DNA of 64,000 nt from Rhodoferax sp. (GTDB lineage: Bacteria; Pseudomonadota; Gammaproteobacteria; Burkholderiales; Burkholderiaceae_C): positions 286,190 through 350,189 of the forward strand of contig JARLJI010000116.1 of NCBI GenBank assembly GCA_031291295.1, written 5' to 3'. Shown here in pieces: positions 28,930-37,680 of the stretch (positions are counted from its first letter, which is position 1; each line of letters opens with the position of its first letter). The notes under the pieces were generated by a model. The model was not told the origin of the DNA, made no database searches, and was given only the letters and a program-made list of their open reading frames with translations. The translations under genes and the position numbers were made by a program.

Positions 28930-30407
28930 GCAGGGCTGGCCTCGTTTTCTGCGGCGGCCCAGGTCAGCGGCCCGCCAGTCCAGGCCGGTGTCAGGCCGGC
29001 CAGGCAGGCCGCCACGTCGAGGAAGGCCGCGTCGCCTGCGCCGGGCTGCGCAGCGCACTGTAGTGCTACTTGTGCCTGCTCTGGCAGAGGAAGGCCTCGC
29101 AGGCGCTGCAACACGCTCACAGGGCCGGGTGTGCGCCAGGGCAGGGACCACAGGCGCGCGGCCAGCGCGGCCAACGCTGCGGCGCAGGCGTCGTCGGCTC
29201 CGACGATCTCGAGCACGCGGCCGTAGGGGCCAGCAGGCGCGAGCACCGCAAGAGGCAGGCCCGGGGTCGCAGTGTCCGGTGCAACACCCAGCACGCGCGG
29301 TGCCACGCGATGGCGTCCGCCCTGAGCGTCGAAAAGTTCCAGCGTGTCGGCCGGCAGGCTGTCGTCCGGCGACTGCGGCAGCTTGAGCCTGACCAGTGCC
29401 TGGGTCCACGCGTTGTGCGCGGCGCTGATTGTCCCGACGCCAAGGCGCTCGATGCGCACACCCGCCGGAGCCGCCAGTTCGCGCTCGGCACGCAGGCGTT
29501 CGAGGAACAGCGTGCGCACCATGCGGCCTGCGACCGGGCTGAACATCAGGCGCAGGAACTGGTTCATCTCCACCGCTGTGGCCTGGTCCAACGGCAGGTG
29601 CGCGCCCTTGAGCACGCTGTCGACGATGGAACTGTAGGCCGGGTAGAGGTCGAAGTTCTCTTGGCTGATGCCATGGCGGGACGCCACGGCGCGCGCCGTG
29701 GCGTCACTGTGTGCTGGGACATCGGCTTGCGCGATCTGCGGAAACTTGGCGTTGGCGTCGTAGGGCTGGCCGTGCAGAGCGCGGGCCGCGGCCCTGGCTT
29801 CTTCCAGCAGCTCCCCGGCGGGCACGGCGCGGGCAACGATGCCCAGATGCACGGCGTCAGCTGGCGTCAGCGAGCGGCCGCTGGTCAGCAGGTCCATGGC
29901 GGCCTCGAATCCCGCGAGGCGTGGCAGCCGCTGCGTGCCGCCGGCACCGGGCAGCAGACCCCAGCGCACCTCGGGCACGCCGAGCTGGATACGCGGGTCA
30001 TCGGCTACTAACCGAACGCGGCAAGCTAGCGCCAGCTCCAGGCCGCCGCCGAGCGCCAGGCCGTTGACGGCTGCGACCCAGGGCTTGGCCGAGGCTTCGA
30101 GCCGCACGAGCTGTCTGCCCAGGCGCCCGCACATCTCAAACATCTGGTCGTGCGTCGAGCTGCGCGCGGAGTCGCAGAAGCCGCGCACCATCACCAGGTC
30201 GGCGCCGGCGAGGAAGCTGGATTTGCCGGAGGTGAGGACCACGCTCTGTACAGCCGCATCGCTGTCGACGCGGTCCATCAGCGCATCGAGCGCGTCCATC
30301 AGGCCCGCCGAGAAGACGTTCATCGTCCGGCCGGCCATGTCGATGGTGGCCACGAGCACGCCATCGGGCTCGAGGGTGGTTTGGATCAAGAGTGTCACGT
30401 GATTCAT
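28926..30407 (-). CDS. enoyl-CoA hydratase/isomerase with a long C-terminal extension (FadJ-like without a recognisable NAD motif)
   Basis: Crotonase part 'VVLTSGKSSFLAGADLVMVRG', 'AVNGLALGGGLELALACRVRLVADDPRIQLGVPEVRWGLLPGAGGTQRLPRL'; ~200-aa C-terminus lacks GxGxMG. Confidence 0.8.
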   Translation of the reverse strand: MNHVTLLIQTTLEPDGVLVATIDMAGRTMNVFSAGLMDALDALMDRVDSDAAVQSVVLTSGKSSFLAGADLVMVRGFCDSARSSTHDQMFEMCGRLGRQLVRLEASAKPWVAAVNGLALGGGLELALACRVRLVADDPRIQLGVPEVRWGLLPGAGGTQRLPRLAGFEAAMDLLTSGRSLTPADAVHLGIVARAVPAGELLEEARAAARALHGQPYDANAKFPQIAQADVPAHSDATARAVASRHGISQENFDLYPAYSSIVDSVLKGAHLPLDQATAVEMNQFLRLMFSPVAGRMVRTLFLERLRAERELAAPAGVRIERLGVGTISAAHNAWTQALVRLKLPQSPDDSLPADTLELFDAQGGRHRVAPRVLGVAPDTATPGLPLAVLAPAGPYGRVLEIVGADDACAAALAALAARLWSLPWRTPGPVSVLQRLRGLPLPEQAQVALQCAAQPGAGDAAFLDVAACLAGLTPAWTGGPLTWAAAENEASPA

Positions 30408-30424
30408 CCAACCGGGGCGTCGGC

Positions 30425-31222
30425 TCAGCTCGCAAACTTCTTGAAGTCGGGCTTGCGCTTCTCGTTGAACGCGCGCACACCTTCCTTGGACTCCTCTGTC
30501 TGGTAGAAGTGCTTCACCGTCTGGATGCCCAGGAAGCCGATGCCGCGGATATTCTCGCTGTCGGCGTTGAAGGAGCGCTTCACAATGGTGAGCGCTGTCG
30601 GGCTCATTTCGTTGATCTCCTTGCACCATTGGTCGACCTCGGCGTCGAGCTGGTCATGCGGCACCACCTTATTGACCAGGCCCATCTCGCACGCTTCCTG
30701 CGCCTTGTAGCGGCGGCAAAGAAACCAGATTTCGCGGGCCTTTTTCTCGCCGACGATGCGTGCAAGATACGCCGTGCCCCAGCCCGGATCCGCTGAACCG
30801 ACCCTGGGGCCGGCTTGGCCGAAGGTGGCCTTCTCGCTGGCGATCGTCAGGTCGCACATGGTTGCGAACACATGGCCACCGCCGATGGCAAAGCCCTGCA
30901 CCTTGGCGATCGAAACCTTGCGCAAATCGCGCAGGGCGGTCTGCATTTCTTCGATCGGCATACCGACGGTGCCGCGCGGGCCGTAGAGTCCGTCTTCGCT
31001 CAGGTGCACCTTCTGGTCGCCCCCAGTGCAGAACGCCTTGTCACCGGCGCCAGAGAGCACCATGACGTTGGCGCTTTTCTCCTCGTCGGCGCGACGCAAG
31101 GCATCGATCAGTTCCTCTAGGGTTTGCAAGCGAAACGCGTTGTAAACCTCGGCGCGGTTGATGGTCACGCGCACGACACCGTCGCGCACTTCGTAGAGGA
31201 TGTCCTTGTATTGCTTGCTCAT
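30425..31222 (-). CDS. badI: 2-ketocyclohexanecarboxyl-CoA hydrolase (BadI)-like crotonase
   Basis: 'SGAGDKAFCTGGDQKVHL', 'GPRGTVGMPIEEMQTALRDL', 'AKVQGFAIGGGHVFATMCDLTIASEKATFGQAGPRVGSADPGWGTAYLARIVGEKKAREIW' closely follow BadI as remembered. Confidence 0.82.
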   Translation of the reverse strand: MSKQYKDILYEVRDGVVRVTINRAEVYNAFRLQTLEELIDALRRADEEKSANVMVLSGAGDKAFCTGGDQKVHLSEDGLYGPRGTVGMPIEEMQTALRDLRKVSIAKVQGFAIGGGHVFATMCDLTIASEKATFGQAGPRVGSADPGWGTAYLARIVGEKKAREIWFLCRRYKAQEACEMGLVNKVVPHDQLDAEVDQWCKEINEMSPTALTIVKRSFNADSENIRGIGFLGIQTVKHFYQTEESKEGVRAFNEKRKPDFKKFAS

Positions 31223-31243
31223 GTGATTGCTCCTATTAAAAAA

Positions 31244-32014
31244 TTAACCGTGCATGGTGAGACCGCCCGAGACGCTGATCGTCTGGCCGGTGATGAAAGC
31301 GGCGTCGTCGCTGGCCAGGAAGGCCACGACTCCGGGGTAATCGTCGGGTACGCCGATGCGGCCCAGCGGCACGCCGCGCACCATCGCGTCACGAATCTTC
31401 TGGCCCTGCTCGCCTGTGCCGACAAAGGCATCCATCGCCGGCGTGTCGGTCGGCCCCGGGCAGACGGTGTTGATGGTGACGTTGCTGCGTGCCACTTCCC
31501 GCGCCAGCGCCTTGGCGAAGGCGATCGTGGCGCCCTTGCAGCCGGAGTACACCACTTCGCCGGACGAGCCGACGCGGCCGGCGTCGGACGCGATGTTGAC
31601 GATGCGGCCACCCTTGCGAGCGGCCATGCCCTTTGCCACCGCGTGCGTCATGTGCAGCGGGCCGAACCAATTGATGGCGGTCACCTTTTTCCAGAATGCT
31701 TCCTCGGTTTTCAGGAAAGGCATCGGCGTATCCCATCCGGCGTTGTTGACGAGGATATCGGTGCCGCGGCTGGTTTGACCCTCGAAGCTGGCCACGGCGG
31801 TGGTTACGGCTGCATAGTCAGTGATATCACAAGTGACGGCGATAGCCTTGCCTCCAGCGGCTTCGATGGCGGCGACGGTTTCGCCGGCACCGCCAGGGTT
31901 GATGTCGAACACGCCGACCGTCACGCCTTCAGTGCCCAGGCGCAGTGCGATGGCGCGGCCAATGCCGCTGCCGGCACCGGTGACGATGGCGGTTTTGTCC
32001 TTCAGTCCTCTCAT
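31244..32014 (-). CDS. badH: 2-hydroxycyclohexanecarboxyl-CoA dehydrogenase (BadH)-like SDR
   Basis: 'DILVNNAGWDTPMPFLKTE', 'GGRIVNIASDAGRVGSSGEVVYSGCKGATIAFAKALARE', 'FITGQTISVSGGLTMHG'; adjacent to the badI-like gene. Confidence 0.8.
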   Translation of the reverse strand: MRGLKDKTAIVTGAGSGIGRAIALRLGTEGVTVGVFDINPGGAGETVAAIEAAGGKAIAVTCDITDYAAVTTAVASFEGQTSRGTDILVNNAGWDTPMPFLKTEEAFWKKVTAINWFGPLHMTHAVAKGMAARKGGRIVNIASDAGRVGSSGEVVYSGCKGATIAFAKALAREVARSNVTINTVCPGPTDTPAMDAFVGTGEQGQKIRDAMVRGVPLGRIGVPDDYPGVVAFLASDDAAFITGQTISVSGGLTMHG

Positions 32015-32057
32015 GCGGAATCTCCTATGGATGGTTTAAATTTGGGTGAAACAGGTC

Positions 32058-33263
32058 TCAGGCGCCTTGGCGTCCGATGATGGAGACGGCGCACACATTC
32101 TGGTGCGGGTGGCCGCCCAGGTTTTCCGTCAGGCCGCGGTCGACGTTCTTCAGCTGCCGACCGTCAGCGCGACCGTGGATCTGCAGGTAGATCTCGTAGG
32201 CCATACGCAGGCCGGACGCACCGATCGGGTGGCCGAAACACTTGAGGCCGCCGTCGGGCTGCACGGGCAGCGCGCCGTCGCGGTCAAATATGCCATCTAA
32301 CACGTCATGGATCACGCGGCCGGGCGCGCTGAAGCCGAGGTCTTCCATCGTCACGGCCTCGGCGATCGAGAAGCAGTCGTGAACCTCGGCCATCTGGAGC
32401 TGGGTGCGCGGGTCGGTGATGCCGGCAGCGGCGTAGGCGCGAGCGCCGGCCTCGCGGGCCGTGGCGATGTGCGCGCCGTCCCAGCGGTTGAAGCTGGCTT
32501 CCTCGCCGTTGCTGACCGAGACTTCGAGCGCCTTGATCGTCACCACCTCGGCGTCGGGCCGCAGCGCGCGAGCGATTTCCGGCGTGGTCAGGATGGCGCA
32601 GGCTGCGCCGTCGCTGACGCCGCAGCAGTCGTAGAGGCCGAGCGGCGCCGCAATCGTTGTCGCTTTGAGCACGTCTTCCTCGGTGATCGGGTTGCGCAGG
32701 TGCGCCTTGGGGTTGTGTACGGCGTTGGCGTGGCTTTTCACCGAGATATGGGCCATGGCGCGCTTGAGGTCGGCCATGGCCACGCCGTGCTTGGCGGCAT
32801 AGGCCGAGGCCAGTTGTGCGAAAGCACCAGGCGCCGTGGCATTGGGCAGCCACAGGTCGTTGGCCACGCCGCGTGTGCGAACCGGCAATCCGCCGTAGCC
32901 AGTGTCCTTGAGCTTCTCGACACCGAGCGCGAGCACGATGTCATAGGCACCGGAAGCCACTGCATAGGCGGCTCCGCGCAGCGCCTCGGTGCCGGTCGCG
33001 CAGGCGTTTTCGACGCGCGTGGCGGCGATGCGCGGCAGGCGCAGCGCCTGCGCGAGTGGACCGGCGGTCTTGCCGACGTTATTCTCTTCCAGGCATACGC
33101 CGAACCATGCGGCTTCGATCTGCTTGAGCCCGATGCCAGCATCGGCCAACGCTTCGTTGAACGCTTCGAGCATCAGCTCGTCGGCGCCGCAGTCCCAGCG
33201 CTCGCCGAAACGCGAACAGCCCATGCCGAGGATGGCGACCTTGTCGCGAATACCAGTGGCCAT
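32058..33263 (-). CDS. thiolase (SCP-x/archaeal/BbsB-like type)
   Basis: 'TRVENACATGTEALRGAAYAVASGAYDIVLALGVEKLKD', 'VHDCFSIAEAVTMEDLGF', 'KCFGHPIGASGLRM'. Confidence 0.9.
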   Translation of the reverse strand: MATGIRDKVAILGMGCSRFGERWDCGADELMLEAFNEALADAGIGLKQIEAAWFGVCLEENNVGKTAGPLAQALRLPRIAATRVENACATGTEALRGAAYAVASGAYDIVLALGVEKLKDTGYGGLPVRTRGVANDLWLPNATAPGAFAQLASAYAAKHGVAMADLKRAMAHISVKSHANAVHNPKAHLRNPITEEDVLKATTIAAPLGLYDCCGVSDGAACAILTTPEIARALRPDAEVVTIKALEVSVSNGEEASFNRWDGAHIATAREAGARAYAAAGITDPRTQLQMAEVHDCFSIAEAVTMEDLGFSAPGRVIHDVLDGIFDRDGALPVQPDGGLKCFGHPIGASGLRMAYEIYLQIHGRADGRQLKNVDRGLTENLGGHPHQNVCAVSIIGRQGA

Positions 33264-34757
33264 TCAGTTCTCCTCGGGGGTTTTGATGGGATCGATCGCG
33301 CCGCGCATCGGCGTGGCCTTCCAGAAGTAGCGGCGGAAGCCGCGGTTGCGGTCGAAGTCCTTCACACGGTAAACCATGCGCAACGGCAGGCCGACCCGCA
33401 GTTCGGCGGGGTCGGTGTCGGCAAACTCCATCAGCACGCGGCCGCCACCTTCGAAGTCGATGTGGCCGAACTGGAAAGGCGGATTCGGCGTGTAGGCCAG
33501 GAAATCACTGGTGTGCGACAGCACTCGCGCCGGCACGTCGGCCAGACTCGTGGGCTCCTGGGTGTCCTGCGCCCGGCAGTCCGGATTCACGCACAGCTGC
33601 GAGCGCGGGAATTGCACAGTGCCACAGCGGCTGCAACGGCCACCTTCGAAACGAGAGGCGCGCGCGTGGTCGCGCCAGGCGGCGGTCAACGCGGTCTTGT
33701 TGTCCATCTCGGCGCGCATGCCCCATTCGAGGTCGATTTGTCCGGTGAACGACAGGTATTTCATGTAACTGGTCTCGGACCGGCCAGTGTCAGGAGTCGG
33801 GCCGGGGCAGGGCACTGAGGTGCGGCGCAAGAGAAGCGCGTCGCAGCCGCTGCCGAACGCGACGACGAGGATCAGTGCGCCCGGCGCAGCGGCGCGCAGT
33901 GCGATGTCGAGCATGGCGAGCGGCTGCGCGCTTCCGAGATCGCCGACGGTTTCGTGCTCGGCCGACACCACGGCCGAGGCGGGTATTCCCAAACGTTTGG
34001 CAACCGCGTCGTTGACGCGCGCGAGTGGCGCCGGCATCGCAAAGTGCGCCACGTCGGCGGTGGCTACGCCGGCATCGGCCAGGCATAGACGGATCGTGGC
34101 GGTGGCGATCTTCATGTAGCCCTCGTCGCGTACCCAGCGCTCTTCCCAGCCGTAGTCGTGTTCCTCGCCGGTCAGGCGAAAACGGTCGACAAGGTCGGCG
34201 TAGGTGCTGTGGCTGGCCACGAGTGTGGCGATCGGTTTGCCCAAGCCTACCAGTGCGCCGGCAGCGCCGTCACTGAAGAGCATTTCCTGCGGGCTGGCGG
34301 GTCGGGCGATGCGGCGCTCGGCGGCCAGCAGCATCTGCGGCGCACTGCCGGCCGGGCGCTGCAGCGCAGCGGCCAGTTCCGTGAGCGCGGCGCGGTTGCT
34401 CGAGGCCACGTCGCGCAGCACAGCCTCGGGCGCCAGGCCGAGGGCCGAGGCCACGATGCCGGCGTTCAGCCGTTCTGCGAACGGCAATGTGGTAGAGGCC
34501 AGGGTCAGTCCAGCGGGAGCCGTAGCCGGTAGCGCCTGCTGGAGCAGGCGCCCGGCTTCGACGGCCATCGTCACGCTGTCTTCATCCCAACTGGCAATCG
34601 CGCGTTGGCCCTTGGCCAACCCGCGCAGGCCGGGCGCCATCCAGCGGTGTTGCGCCAGTATTTCGCTGCGCTCGAGCCGTAGGCGCGGCACGTAGCGCGT
34701 GGTGGCCAGCAGGCCGTGTTCGGAGTTGATGTCGTTCACAATGCCTCGAATTAGCAT
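33264..34757 (-). CDS. HMG-CoA synthase/KAS III-like domain fused to a DUF35 (zinc-ribbon + OB-fold) domain
   Basis: N-terminal HMGCS/KASIII-like ('MLFSDGAAGALVG', 'GDLGSAQPLAMLDIAL'); C-terminal zinc ribbon 'GGRCSRCGTVQFPRSQLCVNPDC' + OB-fold; adjacent to thiolase. Confidence 0.85.
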   Translation of the reverse strand: MLIRGIVNDINSEHGLLATTRYVPRLRLERSEILAQHRWMAPGLRGLAKGQRAIASWDEDSVTMAVEAGRLLQQALPATAPAGLTLASTTLPFAERLNAGIVASALGLAPEAVLRDVASSNRAALTELAAALQRPAGSAPQMLLAAERRIARPASPQEMLFSDGAAGALVGLGKPIATLVASHSTYADLVDRFRLTGEEHDYGWEERWVRDEGYMKIATATIRLCLADAGVATADVAHFAMPAPLARVNDAVAKRLGIPASAVVSAEHETVGDLGSAQPLAMLDIALRAAAPGALILVVAFGSGCDALLLRRTSVPCPGPTPDTGRSETSYMKYLSFTGQIDLEWGMRAEMDNKTALTAAWRDHARASRFEGGRCSRCGTVQFPRSQLCVNPDCRAQDTQEPTSLADVPARVLSHTSDFLAYTPNPPFQFGHIDFEGGGRVLMEFADTDPAELRVGLPLRMVYRVKDFDRNRGFRRYFWKATPMRGAIDPIKTPEEN

Positions 34758-34896
34758 GGCTTGTCATAAAACATGATGTGATGCATGATACACTAGCGCA
34801 CGATAATTACGCAAGACCCGGTAGCTTGATTTGGCCGAGGGTTTTCCCGAAATTTCCAGGGTGGGATGAGCCCGCTGATGATCGAGGAGACGAAGA

Positions 34897-35169
34897 GTGG
34901 ATGTGAATACCGTCAGGCTGCATGATCGGTTGCGCCAACACCTCGGTGCGGATCTTGCAGCTTACAAGACCTTGCACCGTTGGTTGGCCGAGCATGTGTC
35001 GGCTTTCTATCAGACGGCTGCGCTGGCAGTCTCGCTTCAGTCACTGCGGGTCAAGAAGCTGATGCCCGGCCGCGCGTTCGCCGAGGCGGTGAACAAGGAC
35101 GCGTGTGCCAATCCAGCGGCATTCGACGGATTCGTCGCATACGCCGCTCAGCGCGAACACGCAGAATGA
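34897..35169 (+). CDS. small hypothetical protein (90 aa)
   Basis: ORF with plausible start, codirectional with the downstream SDR; no family recognised. Confidence 0.5.
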   Translation: MDVNTVRLHDRLRQHLGADLAAYKTLHRWLAEHVSAFYQTAALAVSLQSLRVKKLMPGRAFAEAVNKDACANPAAFDGFVAYAAQREHAE

Positions 35170-35192
35170 ATGAAACCCCAAGGAGAGAACCC

Positions 35193-36107
35193 ATGAATAG
35201 ATTGTTGGAAGGCAAGGTAGCCCTCATTACAGGTGGTGGCCGCGGCCTCGGCCGTGCCATTGCGCTGGGTATGGCCGCCGCGGGCGCCAAGGTGGTTGTC
35301 AATGACCTGGGCGCGTCGCTGGACGGGCAACTTGACCATCAGCAGCCCGCCGACGAAGTGGTCGCTGCAATCCGGGCGATGGGCGGCGAAGCCATCGCCG
35401 ACGGTGGCTCGGTGGCCGACTGGAACGCTGCGAACCGGATGGTCGAGGCGGCGGTGAATGCCTTTGGCCGCATCGACATCGTCGTCAACAACGCCGGCAT
35501 CCTGCGCGACGTGATGTTCCACCGGATGAGCGAGCCCGAGTTCGACCAAGTGATCGCGGTGCACCTGAAGGGCAGTTTCAATGTCAGCCGCGCCGCAGCG
35601 CCGCATTTCAAGGCGCAGGGCAGCGGCAGCTACGTGCACATGACCTCGACCTCGGGCCTCATCGGCAACTTCGGCCAGGCCAACTACAGCGCGGCCAAGC
35701 TGGGCATCGTGGCCCTGTCCAAGTCGATCGCGCTGGACATGCAGAAGTTCGGCGTGCGCTCCAACGCGGTCGCGCCCTTCGCCTGGACCCGCATGATCGA
35801 TTCGATACCGAGCGAGACGCCCGAGCAGAAGAAGCGCGTGGAGGGACTCCGCAAGCTGGTGCCCGAGCGCGTGGCGCCATTCGTCGTGGGCCTGTGCGCC
35901 GACGACGCCAAGGACGTCACTGGCCAGATCTTCGGGGTACGCAACAACGAGATCTATCTTTTCAGCCAGCCGCGCCCGATCCGCAGCGCCCACTGCGGCG
36001 AGGGCTGGACGCCCGAAGGCGTGGTCGAGACCGCGCTGCCGATGCTGCGCGCAAGCTTCTTCCCATTGGAGCGCTCGGGGGACGTGTTCACCTGGGACCC
36101 AGTCTAA
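35193..36107 (+). CDS. SDR family oxidoreductase (MFE/FabG-like)
   Basis: 'VALITGGGRGLGRAIALGMAAAGAKVVVNDLGASLDG', 'GQANYSAAKLGIVALSKSIALDM'. Confidence 0.93.
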   Translation: MNRLLEGKVALITGGGRGLGRAIALGMAAAGAKVVVNDLGASLDGQLDHQQPADEVVAAIRAMGGEAIADGGSVADWNAANRMVEAAVNAFGRIDIVVNNAGILRDVMFHRMSEPEFDQVIAVHLKGSFNVSRAAAPHFKAQGSGSYVHMTSTSGLIGNFGQANYSAAKLGIVALSKSIALDMQKFGVRSNAVAPFAWTRMIDSIPSETPEQKKRVEGLRKLVPERVAPFVVGLCADDAKDVTGQIFGVRNNEIYLFSQPRPIRSAHCGEGWTPEGVVETALPMLRASFFPLERSGDVFTWDPV

Positions 36108-36144
36108 GCCAACCACCCAGGAACAACCCACCAAGGAGACTTGC

Positions 36145-37077
36145 ATGTCCGCACAGAAGAAGGTCATCATCACCTGCGCCGTCACCGGCGCGATCCATAC
36201 CCCGTCGATGTCTCCGCACTTGCCGATCACCGCCAAGGAGATCGCCGATGCGGCGGTCGGCGCGGTCGAGGCAGGCGCCGCCATCATTCACCTGCACGCG
36301 CGCGACCCGGTCACGGGCAAGCCGGACCAGCGTCCGGAAGCCTTCGTGCCCTTTCTCAAGGACATCAAGGCGCGTTCCGATGCGGTGATCAACCTCACCA
36401 CCGGCGGCTCGCCGTACATGACGGTGCAGGAACGCATGCAACCCGCCAAGGTGCTCAAGCCCGAGGTGGCATCGATGAACATGGGTACGATGAATTTCGG
36501 CTTGTTCCCGATGCTACAGCGCTTCAAGGAGTTCAAGCACGACTGGGAGCGCCCATACTTGGAGGGCAGCAAGGATCTGATTTTTCGGAACACATACGGC
36601 GACCTCGAAACCGTGCTCATCGAGCTCTCGGCGAATCAGACGCGTTACGAATTCGAGTGCTACGACACTTCGCACCTATATAACCTGGCGCACTTTGTCG
36701 ACCGGGGTCTGGTACAGGCGCCGTTCTTCGTCCAAACGGTATTCGGCATCCTGGGCGGCATCGGCAGCCATCCGGACGACGTGATGCACATGAAGCGCAC
36801 CGCCGACCGGCTGTTTGGCGCCGATTACCGCTGGTCGGTGCTGGGGGCGGGGCGCAGCCAAATGCCCATCGCGGCCATGTCGGCGGCCATGGGTGGCAAT
36901 GTGCGCGTGGGGCTCGAAGACAGCTTGTGGATCGGGGCGGGAAAGCTCGCCGAATCGAATGCGCAGCAAGTGCGCAAGGTGCGCGAGATCATTGAAGGGT
37001 TGGGACTGGAGGTTGCGACCCCTGCCGAGGCGCGCGAGATACTGGCCTTGAAGGGCAAGGACGCGGTGGCGTTTTGA
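36145..37077 (+). CDS. beta-keto acid cleavage enzyme (BKACE/DUF849 family)
   Basis: 'KVIITCAVTGAIHTPSMSPHLPITAKEIADAAVGAVEAGAAIIHLHARDPVTGKPDQRPEAFVPFL', 'NLTTGGSPYMT', 'NVRVGLEDSLWIGAGKLAESNAQQV'. Confidence 0.92.
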   Translation: MSAQKKVIITCAVTGAIHTPSMSPHLPITAKEIADAAVGAVEAGAAIIHLHARDPVTGKPDQRPEAFVPFLKDIKARSDAVINLTTGGSPYMTVQERMQPAKVLKPEVASMNMGTMNFGLFPMLQRFKEFKHDWERPYLEGSKDLIFRNTYGDLETVLIELSANQTRYEFECYDTSHLYNLAHFVDRGLVQAPFFVQTVFGILGGIGSHPDDVMHMKRTADRLFGADYRWSVLGAGRSQMPIAAMSAAMGGNVRVGLEDSLWIGAGKLAESNAQQVRKVREIIEGLGLEVATPAEAREILALKGKDAVAF

Positions 37078-37163
37078 CTCGTGAGGGAGTTGCGCCGGGT
37101 AATTGCTAGAATGTACGCATCATTACAGTAAAGGCCCACCCCTTGAAGGTGGGCGGCGACATT

Positions 37164-37628
37164 ATGGCAACCGACACACATCAGATCGACTGGGAGCTTC
37201 GGCTCGGGTTTCTAATCCACGACGTTTCTCGTTTGCGCCGCAGCGCCTTCGACCGTTGTCTCAAACCGCTGAGCGTGACACGCTCGCAGTGGTGGGTACT
37301 GGCCTACCTGTCGCGCGAGGACGGAATGACCCAGACGCAGTTGGCTGAAGAACTCGACCTGGGCAAGGTTGCGATTGGGGGGCTGATCGACCGGCTTGAG
37401 AAGTCGGGCTTGGTGCGGCGCGATGCCGATGCCGCCGATCGGCGTGTTAAGCGCATCTTTCTGGAGCCGAAGAGCAAGCAGCTGATCGCCCGTATGCGCA
37501 AGGTCAGCCATCGGCTGAACCAGCAGATCCTTGATGGTCTGCCTGACGAGAACCTCGGCGGGGCGGCGAAGACGCTCGACAGGATGAAACGCAATCTGCT
37601 CAACTACTTGCAGTTGGAAGAGGTCTGA
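37164..37628 (+). CDS. MarR-family transcriptional regulator
   Basis: 'LSVTRSQWWVLAYLSREDGMTQTQLAEELDLGKVAIGGLIDRLEKSGLVRRDADAADRRVKRIFLEPKSKQL'. Confidence 0.94.
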   Translation: MATDTHQIDWELRLGFLIHDVSRLRRSAFDRCLKPLSVTRSQWWVLAYLSREDGMTQTQLAEELDLGKVAIGGLIDRLEKSGLVRRDADAADRRVKRIFLEPKSKQLIARMRKVSHRLNQQILDGLPDENLGGAAKTLDRMKRNLLNYLQLEEV

Positions 37629-37680
37629 CGAGGACGGATTCGGGAATCGCACTCACGCCGCCTTTGCGCGGATACTTTCG

